This document shows, one piece after another, positions 15,488 through 22,290 of a stretch of DNA of 25,237 nucleotides; the stretch's first letter is position 1; each line of letters starts with the position of its first letter. The translations under genes were made by a program, and so were the position numbers. The notes under the pieces are model-generated. The model saw only the letters and a program-made list of their open reading frames with translations, searched no databases and was not told the origin of the DNA. Source of the DNA: Anaerobacillus sp. (lineage in GTDB: Bacteria > Bacillota > Bacilli > Bacillales > Anaerobacillaceae); contig SKSA01000318.1 of NCBI GenBank assembly GCA_007118195.1, positions 1-25,237 on the forward strand, written 5' to 3'.

Positions 15488-15493
15488 ATTATA
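15488..15493 (-). promoter_or_regulatory. Candidate -10 box of the flotillin promoter
   Basis: On the minus strand a perfect TATAAT lies 43 bases before the flotillin start. The -35 is unclear (TTGTTT at a 19-base spacing in a T-rich tract). A SigW promoter, as used for floT in B. subtilis, was not visible. Confidence 0.4.
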
Positions 15494-15604
15494 CTAGATC
15501 TATTTGGAAAAAAAACAAATAATTAACAAAAAAATAAAATAGTTCCACCGTTTATATAAATCGTAATCATCCACAAATTAAAGTGTAAAGGAAACAGCGC
15601 AAAA

Positions 15605-15636
15605 AAAAGCAACGATTACGAAAATCGTTGCTTTTT
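15605..15636. terminator. Bidirectional terminator between the SurA-N lipoprotein and flotillin genes
   Basis: GCAACGAT (15609-15616) and ATCGTTGC (15624-15631) form a perfect 8-bp stem with a 7-base loop. TTTTT follows on the plus strand and TTTTTTTT on the minus strand. It ends the SurA-N lipoprotein transcript (minus). Confidence 0.88.
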
Positions 15637-15647
15637 CTATATAATAT

Positions 15648-16286
15648 TTAAATTAAAATTTCGATTTCTGCTTCCTCTTTTAGCTGTTGAATGATTTTGC
15701 CCACTTCTTCATCTTGCTTTTGTTGAACAATTTCTTGTTCTAGAGCGACCTTGACTTCTTCAAATTCTAATTCTTCTTCAATCATTTCAGTATATTCCTC
15801 AAAAAGTTGTTGTAACTCTTCTTCCGTCACGGCAACTTCAGACATATTAGCTAAGAAAAATTGATCAATTTTTAATTGTTGTTCAAGTCTTTCTTTTAAC
15901 GTTTCGCTCGTTAAATTGTTAGCTTTTAAAGCTTCATTAAATTGTTCCTCTGTTTCAAACCCTGCTTTAATAGCATTGTATTCTTCACTTACTTCCTCTT
16001 CTGACACTGTATAGCTTTGTGCAGCTTTCACTAACAAAATTTCAGTGATTAATCCATCTAACGTTTGCTGTTTAATCATCTCAACAAACTCATCACCTTG
16101 TTCACTTACATCAATTCCTTGTTGCGCATACATAGCAATCGTGTTATCTACTTGTTGGTCAACGTCACTAACTGTAATGACCTCCTCATTGACAATTGCC
16201 GCAGCCTCATCATTATTATTTCCACAAGCAACGATGACTAATGTTAGTAATCCTAATGCAAACATTAACAGAGTTCTCTTAAACAT
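15648..16286 (-). CDS. SurA N-terminal domain lipoprotein, probable extracytoplasmic chaperone
   Basis: A 212-aa lipoprotein. The signal sequence ends VIVAC with Cys21 as lipidation site. Residues ~28-150 match the SurA_N_3/trigger-factor-like chaperone domain (AAAIVNEEVITVSDVDQQV, LDGLITEILLVKAA, and the SLTSETLKERLEQQLK-like helix near 125). The C-terminal ~50 residues are a very acidic helix. There is no parvulin PPIase domain such as PrsA has between these parts, so it is unlikely to isomerise prolyl bonds itself; it probably binds unfolded exported proteins outside the membrane. AGAGAGGA lies about 9 bases before the ATG. It is transcribed alone, with a strong terminator behind it. Confidence 0.85.
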   Translation of the reverse strand: MFKRTLLMFALGLLTLVIVACGNNNDEAAAIVNEEVITVSDVDQQVDNTIAMYAQQGIDVSEQGDEFVEMIKQQTLDGLITEILLVKAAQSYTVSEEEVSEEYNAIKAGFETEEQFNEALKANNLTSETLKERLEQQLKIDQFFLANMSEVAVTEEELQQLFEEYTEMIEEELEFEEVKVALEQEIVQQKQDEEVGKIIQQLKEEAEIEILI

Positions 16287-16592
16287 CGAAACATCCTCTC
16301 TCTTTATACTAAAAAATGTGTACGATTAAAAATTCTACTAGTTATCAAAGAGAATGTAAAGGAAAACGAGATAATTTCAAAAATTTGTTACAAGTTTTCT
16401 ACTCGACGCGACTAAGAAACTTTGAAAGATGCTCTCATTTCTTATCACTGGGTATGTATTTAAACCAAAAGCTTCAAAATTGAGCACACATTTCTTCATG
16501 CTTATCGTCTTCCACTTCTATATATAATTGCTGAAAATTTTTTTAAGCTCTACTTCTGATGTATCAGCCACATATATTTCTAAAAAATAATG

Positions 16593-16598
16593 TATAAT
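16593..16598 (+). promoter_or_regulatory. Candidate -10 box of the MFS promoter
   Basis: A perfect TATAAT lies 92 bases before the MFS ATG. The -35 region is poor (about ACATAT at 17-base spacing), as expected if an activator or a weak promoter is involved. Confidence 0.35.
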
Positions 16599-16650
16599 AC
16601 TTTCAACAGTATTTTTCAGAAAACAAATTTCATATTCTACAACAAACACT

Positions 16651-16666
16651 TCGTACAATCGTACGA
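16651..16666 (+). promoter_or_regulatory. Candidate operator: TCGTAC-AATC-GTACGA inverted repeat
   Basis: A perfect 6-bp inverted repeat with a 4-base spacer lies between the candidate promoter and the MFS ribosome binding site. TetR- and MarR-type repressors of drug exporters often bind such sites. No regulator gene is adjacent, so the link is inference. Confidence 0.35.
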
Positions 16667-16690
16667 GAATTGAAGAGAGGTAAATCACCA

Positions 16691-17848
16691 ATGCTCTATT
16701 TTATTTATATCATTATAGTTATCGCATTTTTAGATACTTTTTCACAGTTACCGATTATTGCTCCGTTCGCCCAAGGCCTGGGTGCGACGAGCCTTATGAT
16801 TGGCTTAATTATTGGAATGTATTCTTTTGCTAATATGGGTGGGAATATTTTAGCAGGACAATGGATCGATACATTTGGCCGAAAAAAAATATTAGTGATC
16901 GGTTTATTATTCGTTAGTATTTGTCTAATCGGTTATACCCTCGTATCAACTCCCAAGCAACTGTTGTTGGTTAGATTGGTCCATGGGATAGGTGGTGGAT
17001 TACTTATTCCCGCTGCATTTGCCTTTTTAGGGGACCGTACTCAACCTAACTCTCGAGGAAAAGCAATGGCATTTTCAGGAGCGTGTGTCGGTATTGCAGC
17101 AATCGTAGGCCCAGCTTTTGGCGGAATAACAAAAGGAACCCTAGGAATTAATTGGGTTTTCTACATTATTAGTGGTTTATTCCTTTTAACGGCGTTATTT
17201 GTTAGCTTATTTTTAAAAGAGAGTTTCATTTCGAAGCAAACTCTGAAAACGAACTTTAAATTTTCCGAGATCATAAGACTTTTAACACTACCACCACTCA
17301 TTAACGCCTATATCGGTGCATTTTCCTTAATGTTGACATTAGGTATATTAGCGTACATGCTTCCTCTAAAAATAGAAGCAACTGGATTAAGTACGGCATT
17401 TTCCGGTATTTTGTTAAGTACATTTGGAGTAGTAGCGATCCTCGTTTTCCTACTACCAACGAATAAACTGTTTGATAAAGTAAAACGAGAAAAGATGGTC
17501 GTTTACGGAATGCTCTTTGTAATCTTTGCATTATTAGTTTTAAGTTCCTTTGAAAATGTCGTCATTTTACTAACAGCTATGATTTTTTACGGTGTTGGCT
17601 TTGCTTGTATCTTTCCATCTGTAACAGCACTGGTGATCGATCATTCTCACCAAAATGAGCGTGGAAGAGCATTCGGAATTTTCTATGCTTTCTTCTCTTT
17701 AGGAGTTGTTGTCGGATCGTTTCTAATCGGCGCTATAAATGTCGAACCTAACCAAGGACTTTTTATCGGTGCGGTAATTATGACTTTCCTTGCGAGCGTA
17801 ACGAAATGGCGTACGCAGAAATATACGGTGAAATCCTATTCGACATAA
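16691..17848 (+). CDS. Major facilitator superfamily transporter (drug exporter-like)
   Basis: A 385-aa, twelve-helix MFS protein. The loop between helices 2 and 3 carries motif A as GQWIDTFGRKKIL, and helix 5 shows a GPAFGG segment (near residues 138-150) of the kind found in drug:H+ antiporters (motif C, G-x-x-x-GPxxGG). The central loop near residue 190 is short. A late RGRAFGIFYAFFSLGVVVGS segment matches the second-half repeat. The substrate is unknown; export of a small toxic compound is the usual role. The ATG at 16691 is chosen because AGAGAGG lies 10 bases upstream; a TTG at 16670 comes before that ribosome binding site. Its 3' end overlaps the convergent hydrolase gene by 13 bases. 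Confidence 0.88.
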   Translation: MLYFIYIIIVIAFLDTFSQLPIIAPFAQGLGATSLMIGLIIGMYSFANMGGNILAGQWIDTFGRKKILVIGLLFVSICLIGYTLVSTPKQLLLVRLVHGIGGGLLIPAAFAFLGDRTQPNSRGKAMAFSGACVGIAAIVGPAFGGITKGTLGINWVFYIISGLFLLTALFVSLFLKESFISKQTLKTNFKFSEIIRLLTLPPLINAYIGAFSLMLTLGILAYMLPLKIEATGLSTAFSGILLSTFGVVAILVFLLPTNKLFDKVKREKMVVYGMLFVIFALLVLSSFENVVILLTAMIFYGVGFACIFPSVTALVIDHSHQNERGRAFGIFYAFFSLGVVVGSFLIGAINVEPNQGLFIGAVIMTFLASVTKWRTQKYTVKSYST

Positions 17849-18699
17849 TGATCGATGATTTTCAGCAAGGTACTCTTTATCGTTTTATGGTCATTCATTA
17901 ACTGATGTCTACCATTTTCAATGACAGCAACCTGACAATCGGGAAACTTCTTTTTTAGGAAGGAAATATTATACTTCCAGTCAACTGTTTGATCAACCGT
18001 CCCTTGAATAATATTAAGTTTTTGAGTAGAAGCAGGTAATGCTTCTACTTTTTTATTCCATTTTATAAGCGCTAACACCCAACGGATAGATATATGTCTA
18101 CACTGTAACGGATCATTTCTTGCGAAAGTTAAATATTGATCATCACCTGAATTCATTTTAAATTTTCGTTTTAGCTTTTCGGTGAAAATAGGGACCACTT
18201 TTGACGCTATTAAAATAGTACGCCAATTGGTTGGCCTTACGAGTGGTGCTAAAAAAATAACATCTTCAAACTTTTCTTTAAACTGAAGTAAAAAGTGTGT
18301 ACAAACCGCAGCTCCGGTACTATGTGCAATGATCGTTCGCGGATAATACCCGTTCTCTTTACAGTGGAATAACACTTTTTGTAATGTATGTACATATTCA
18401 GTAAAGTCCTCTATTTCAGCTCTTTCGCCTGAAGATAGGCCGTGACCATCAAGGTCATAGCTCACCACTCGCCATCCTTTACGAAGAAAATGATTAATCA
18501 TATTTTTTAGTCCACCAGTATGATCAAAATAGCCATGGATCAACAAAACGGTTTTCGCTACCCTCTTCGGTTCAAATGTATGTATTACGGTCGATTTTTT
18601 ACCCTCCTTTATTTTTTCTACATTATATTTACTAAGTGAATCTTGATCAATTCCGTAAAAAGAAAGGTATTCTTTGTTATTAGTAAATGGATTTTCCAT
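17836..18699 (-). CDS. Alpha/beta hydrolase, serine aminopeptidase S33/monoglyceride-lipase type
   Basis: A 287-aa cytoplasmic protein of the lysophospholipase/monoacylglycerol lipase-like hydrolases. The oxyanion region reads LIHGYFDHTGG (residues 53-63), followed by SYDLDGHGLSSG (80-91). The nucleophile elbow is AHSTG with Ser127, with Ala instead of the first Gly of GxSxG. The acid is probably Asp236 in GTVDQTVDW and the base His265 in GRHQL. The cap domain is around residues 150-215. The family hydrolyses lipid or small esters; the substrate is not evident. AAGGAGG lies 7 bases before the ATG. It is convergent with, and slightly overlaps, the MFS gene, and divergent from the next cell-wall hydrolase. 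Confidence 0.85.
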   Translation of the reverse strand: MENPFTNNKEYLSFYGIDQDSLSKYNVEKIKEGKKSTVIHTFEPKRVAKTVLLIHGYFDHTGGLKNMINHFLRKGWRVVSYDLDGHGLSSGERAEIEDFTEYVHTLQKVLFHCKENGYYPRTIIAHSTGAAVCTHFLLQFKEKFEDVIFLAPLVRPTNWRTILIASKVVPIFTEKLKRKFKMNSGDDQYLTFARNDPLQCRHISIRWVLALIKWNKKVEALPASTQKLNIIQGTVDQTVDWKYNISFLKKKFPDCQVAVIENGRHQLMNDHKTIKSTLLKIIDHYVE

Positions 18700-18845
18700 A
18701 ACGAGTCCTCCTTAATGAACGCAAGAGCGTATTAAGCAACTATTGTTCTATTTTAGCTTATTTCGCATAAAATGTTTAAAGCACAAGCTTTTTGCTCCCT
18801 CTTAATCACTGAAAACATAGCTACTAAGAAATGGAGGTGAATGTG

Positions 18846-20228
18846 ATGAAGCTAGATTCGGTTAGTGAAAAAGTGCTTTTATCATCCATTGCTGCGAGTG
18901 TCGCATTAGCCGGCCCTTTAACTGTTGAGTCTGCTAATAAATCGTATGTAATTGATAATATCACCATCGATCCTCAAGAGAAATTTAGTTTCGGTCATAA
19001 AGGCCTAAAAATTCATTCAATTCAACGGAAGCTTTTAGACTATAACATTAATTCAGCACTTGATGATAACGGTGTTTATGGAGTAAAGACTCATGCAGCT
19101 ATCCGCCAATTCCAAAAACTTAAAAAGCTACGTGTTGACGGAGTTGCGGGACAAGAAACATTATCAGCTCTCTTTATCAATAATGATATTGATGAAATTG
19201 AAGTTGAAGACCATGTACTCATTAAAATTAAAGAAGGGCAATTGTTTAGCATTGGTGATAAAGGTGAAGCTGTAAAAGAAATTCAAAAGATTTTAATAGA
19301 TAGTGGCTACTATCATTACGAAAAAGACGGAATATTCGGTCCTTTAACACAAAAAGCAATCAAAAATTATCAAAAAGATCATGGGTTAATCATCGACGGT
19401 ATTGTCGGTAAACAAACATACGAACATTTATCTGGCGTCTCTTTAAATGTAATAAACAAAGTAGTAGAAGAGGATAATTTAGATACTAATATTTATTCCG
19501 TACAAAATGAAACAGATGAAATTCCCGCACCTACCTTTTCTTCTTCTATTGAAAAAGAAGAAAAAAACGACCTGGAAAATGTGATTTTTTTACAAAACGG
19601 TGATTCAGGTCGAGCGGTAAAAGATTTACAACGTTTACTGAAAAACAAAGGCTATTACGACCATTCCATTGATGGAACTTTCGGACCAATTACAGAGGCA
19701 GCGGTTCGTAACTACCAAATTTATAATAACTTAGCAACTGATGGTATCGCTGGGCAAAGGACGATTACTCACCTTAAAAACTTTCCATCGACACCAATGC
19801 CATCAAGGTCTTCTAGTCAAGTACAGCAAACAGAGCACGCTACTACTCAAACACCAGAAGCAACACAGTCATTTAACGAAGATGTTATTAATTTCGCTAA
19901 AACTCTTATAGGCGTTCGTTATCTCTGGGGTGGTACGACACCAAATGGCTTTGATTGTAGTGGCTTTCTCATGTATGTGTACAAGAAAAATGGAAAGAGC
20001 ATACCTAGAACGGTTGCAGAAATGTGGAACTACGGCGAGAGCGTACAGACCTTACAGCGAGGTGATTTTGTATTTTTTGAAACCTATAAAAAAGGACCAT
20101 CGCATAATGGCATTTATTTAGGGGACGGAAAATTCATTCACGCTGGTAGCTCTACCGGTGTCACAATTAGCGAAATGTCTAATAGTTATTGGAGTAAAAG
20201 ATATTTAGGGGCAAAAAGGATGAATTAA
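18846..20228 (+). CDS. Secreted NlpC/P60 endopeptidase with three peptidoglycan-binding domains
   Basis: A 460-aa exported cell-wall hydrolase. A signal-like N-terminus (about residues 1-30, [14 protein letters not shown]) is followed by three PG_binding_1 domains at about 48-109, 135-195 and 249-310. Each has the DG.YG/DGIFG...A..FQ/YQ...L..DGI.G..T pattern. A Ser/Thr/Gln-rich linker (about 312-343) leads to an NlpC/P60 domain (347-458) with Cys371 in DCSGF, His420 in SHNGIY and His432 in HAGSS. It likely cleaves stem peptides of peptidoglycan during growth or sporulation. The ATG at 18846 is chosen because GGAGGTG lies 6 bases upstream; the ATG at 18831 precedes that site. The binding domains differ from the LysM used by the other P60 enzyme in the window. 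Confidence 0.93.
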   Translation: MKLDSVSEKVLLSSIAASVALAGPLTVESANKSYVIDNITIDPQEKFSFGHKGLKIHSIQRKLLDYNINSALDDNGVYGVKTHAAIRQFQKLKKLRVDGVAGQETLSALFINNDIDEIEVEDHVLIKIKEGQLFSIGDKGEAVKEIQKILIDSGYYHYEKDGIFGPLTQKAIKNYQKDHGLIIDGIVGKQTYEHLSGVSLNVINKVVEEDNLDTNIYSVQNETDEIPAPTFSSSIEKEEKNDLENVIFLQNGDSGRAVKDLQRLLKNKGYYDHSIDGTFGPITEAAVRNYQIYNNLATDGIAGQRTITHLKNFPSTPMPSRSSSQVQQTEHATTQTPEATQSFNEDVINFAKTLIGVRYLWGGTTPNGFDCSGFLMYVYKKNGKSIPRTVAEMWNYGESVQTLQRGDFVFFETYKKGPSHNGIYLGDGKFIHAGSSTGVTISEMSNSYWSKRYLGAKRMN

Positions 20229-20261
20229 AAAAACTCGTAAGCGTCTCTATTTACATTGAAA

Positions 20262-20351
20262 AATGTCGGTCGCTCTCCTTCGCTGCGCTACAAAATTCAA
20301 GCGAATTTTAGAGGCATGCTCAAGAAAAACGACCGACATATTTTTTCATAC
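20262..20351 (-). repeat. Short copy (S1) of the dispersed hairpin repeat; bidirectional terminator
   Basis: GTCGGTCGCTCTCCTT (20265-20280) pairs with AAGAAAAACGACCGAC (20322-20337). ATTTTTTC follows on the plus strand and ATTTTTC on the minus strand, so it can end both the P60 gene (plus) and the HD gene (minus). The minus-strand order GTATGAAAAAA, GCATGCCTCTAAA, AGCGCAGCGAAGGAG matches the start, the CAAGCCTCTAAA block and the core of the copy at 10787-11006. Confidence 0.8.
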
Positions 20352-20355
20352 TACC

Positions 20356-21000
20356 CTATTTCATATCCCACTCATCTAAAAAACGTTCTAAAAACTCCCC
20401 CAAAAATCGATGTCGTTCTTGGGCGATTTTCTTTCCATAGTCCGTATTCATTAACTCTTTTAACTTAAGTAATTTTTCATAAAAATGGTTAATCGCCGTG
20501 CTTTTTCCGTTACGATATTCTTCTTTCGTCATCTCATCGCGAACTGGAATGGATGGATCGTACATTAATTGTCCCTTTGCTCCTGCATAAGCAAATGTAC
20601 GACCGATTCCAATAGCCCCAATTGCATCAAGACGATCCGCATCTTGAACAACCTTTCCCTCTAATGTTTCGATTGGTCTGTTCGTCCCACCTTTAAAGGA
20701 CATTGTTTTTATAATCGATAAAATATGCTTACGTTCATCTTCATGTACTCCATACTTGTTAAGCCAATGATCAATGCTTAATAACCCCTCTTCTTCGTTA
20801 CCAAAAAGTTTTTCATCCGCTAAATCATGTAGTAATGCAGTTATTTCACAAATAAACAAGTCCGCCCCCTCATGAACTGCAATTTTTTTTGCAAGCCCTC
20901 TAACACGGTGTATATGCCACCAGTCATGACCGCTACTTTCCTCTTTTAATAAGGATCGAACATACTCTTCCGCTTGCAGTAACACATCTTTTTTATTCAC
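20356..21000 (-). CDS. HD-domain phosphohydrolase of the YpgQ/YedJ type
   Basis: A 214-aa HD-superfamily protein. Metal ligands fit His29 (GHDWWHIHRV), His58-Asp59 (LLHDLADEK) and Asp122 (QDADRLDAIGAIGIGR). The last block, with the following FAYAG, is typical of the YpgQ/YedJ family; B. subtilis YpgQ has been reported to hydrolyse nucleoside triphosphates to monophosphate and pyrophosphate. The GTG at 20998-21000 is chosen because GAGGTG lies 5 bases upstream and the length then matches the family (about 205-215). An ATG at 21033 lacks a ribosome binding site. It is convergent with the P60 gene and divergent from the oxidoreductase operon. The precise substrate here is not known. Confidence 0.87.
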   Translation of the reverse strand: MNKKDVLLQAEEYVRSLLKEESSGHDWWHIHRVRGLAKKIAVHEGADLFICEITALLHDLADEKLFGNEEEGLLSIDHWLNKYGVHEDERKHILSIIKTMSFKGGTNRPIETLEGKVVQDADRLDAIGAIGIGRTFAYAGAKGQLMYDPSIPVRDEMTKEEYRNGKSTAINHFYEKLLKLKELMNTDYGKKIAQERHRFLGEFLERFLDEWDMK

Positions 21001-21185
21001 CCTGACACCTCTTTTTGTATTTTTATTCATCATTTATAATTTTTTAACTATTCAGATTTCGTTGTTATATAACAATACTCGATCTGTATTATATTAATCC
21101 ACTGAGCAAAAACCCATGTTTTACAGTGTTTTTTTCCCAACTTTTAGTGTGTACCAATTCAAAAAATTAATTTTTTCAAACAAAG

Positions 21186-21201
21186 TGTGACTTTCATCAC
21201 A
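21186..21201 (+). promoter_or_regulatory. Perfect Fnr/CRP-family box TGTGA-N6-TCACA
   Basis: TGTGACTTTCATCACA is an exact match to the Bacillus Fnr consensus. Its centre is 41.5 bases upstream of the start site predicted from the TATAAT at 21223-21228, the class II activator position used by B. subtilis Fnr. The oxidoreductase operon downstream is oxygen-sensitive by family, which fits anaerobic activation. Confidence 0.8.
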
Positions 21202-21222
21202 ACAAAAAATATTCTCTTGCTT

Positions 21223-21228
21223 TATAAT
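21223..21228 (+). promoter_or_regulatory. -10 box of the oxidoreductase operon promoter
   Basis: A perfect TATAAT, with a predicted start near 21235 and a 42-base leader. There is no -35 hexamer at the usual spacing (CAACAA), as expected for a promoter that needs an activator at -41.5. Confidence 0.7.
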
Positions 21229-21276
21229 GACCTTAGGTGGGAGTAATGTCAATTTATTAGAGGGGGATTTATAAAT

Positions 21277-22290
21277 ATGTCTATTTTACCAAAAAAGAAT
21301 GAACTAGGCTTTTTTGAAATACGTCTAGAATCAATTGGGGGTTTAGGAGCTAACCTCGCAGGGAAAATGTTAGCTGAAGCTGGCGTTCTTGGGTTAGGTT
21401 TAAACGGATCCAACTTTTCATCATATGGTTCTGAAAAAAAGGGATCTCCAGTAAAAGCGTTTATTCGCTATTGTGACCCTGATGTTGAAATTCGCGATCA
21501 TAGTCCAATTGAGCAACCGCATGTTGTTGCTGTTTTCCATGAAGCGCTTTATAAAACAGTAAATGTTGTAAGCGGATTACCTGCTGATGGCATTGTACTA
21601 GTTAATAGCACGAGAGATTTTGATAGTGTAAGAGAAGATTTAAAGCTTGATTATGGGAGAGTAGCGATCGTTGACGCAATGAAAATTGCTCACGAAGAAA
21701 AAACAAAAGTTAACACTGCAATGCTTGGTGCAATGTACCGAATTTTAGACTTTTTAGATCCAGAAGAAATGAGAAATGTTATTCGTAAAACATTTGAAAA
21801 AAAATACCCTCATTTTGTAGAGCCGAACATTAGAACTTTTGATCGCGGCTATAACGAAGTAGAGTTTAAAACTTATGAACTACCTGAAAATGCTCAAGGG
21901 AAAGAGTTTTCTAGACCAAAACCGCTACTAGGATATTTAACTCAAGAACTTGGGGGAGTAATCACAGCACAAGCAAATAGTATAACGAAAGACTTAAGTG
22001 GTTCTCGCCAAGGATTTTTGCCAGCGTTTGAACAAGAAAAATGTATTAACTGCGCTGCATGTGATACAGTTTGTCCTGACCTTTGCTTCGTATGGGAAGA
22101 AGGAGAAGACAAACGCGGACGTAAACAAATGTTCCTTTCAGGTGTTGACTATCAATATTGTAAAGGTTGCTTAAAATGTGTTGACGCATGTCCAGTAGAA
22201 GCGTTAACAGATATGTCAGAAAAGGTCGGCTATGCTGAAGCAAATCGCGTAGCTCAAAAATTTCCATATGTTGCAGGGGGGAGTTTCTAA
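21277..22290 (+). CDS. 2-oxoacid:ferredoxin oxidoreductase, fused gamma and ferredoxin (delta) subunits
   Basis: A 337-aa protein. Residues ~10-195 are the gamma domain (ESIGGLGANLAGKML near 18-32, NGSNFSSYGSEKKGSPVKAFIR near 43-64, split as NGSNFSSYG and SEKKGSPVKAFIR). Residues ~250-310 are a 2[4Fe-4S] ferredoxin domain: Cys256, 259, 262 and 266, then Cys295, 298, 301 and 305, both in CxxCxxCxxxCP form. It would carry electrons from the TPP site of the alpha-beta partner to soluble ferredoxin. AGAGGGGGA lies 9 bases before the ATG. The stop TAA directly abuts the ATG of the alpha-beta gene, so the two form one operon. Pyruvate is the likeliest substrate; 2-oxoglutarate or branched-chain 2-oxoacids cannot be excluded. 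Confidence 0.9.
   Translation: MSILPKKNELGFFEIRLESIGGLGANLAGKMLAEAGVLGLGLNGSNFSSYGSEKKGSPVKAFIRYCDPDVEIRDHSPIEQPHVVAVFHEALYKTVNVVSGLPADGIVLVNSTRDFDSVREDLKLDYGRVAIVDAMKIAHEEKTKVNTAMLGAMYRILDFLDPEEMRNVIRKTFEKKYPHFVEPNIRTFDRGYNEVEFKTYELPENAQGKEFSRPKPLLGYLTQELGGVITAQANSITKDLSGSRQGFLPAFEQEKCINCAACDTVCPDLCFVWEEGEDKRGRKQMFLSGVDYQYCKGCLKCVDACPVEALTDMSEKVGYAEANRVAQKFPYVAGGSF

Larger units (their letters stand above)
16474..16688 (-). pseudogene. Possible frameshifted gene remnant upstream of the MFS gene
   Basis: On the minus strand an open frame runs from 16688 to an A7 tract (complement of 16538-16544) and reads NTVESIIHYFLEIYVADTSE with VELKK just before the tract. If one base is gained or lost at the A7, the other frame continues as NFQQLYIEVEDDKHEEMCAQF (split here for reading: NFQQLYIEVEDD, KHEEMCAQF) and a stop at 16474-16476. 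Purine-rich coding-like bias supports this direction. There is no ATG and the region also carries the likely MFS promoter, so this could be chance. No family recognised. Confidence 0.22.
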
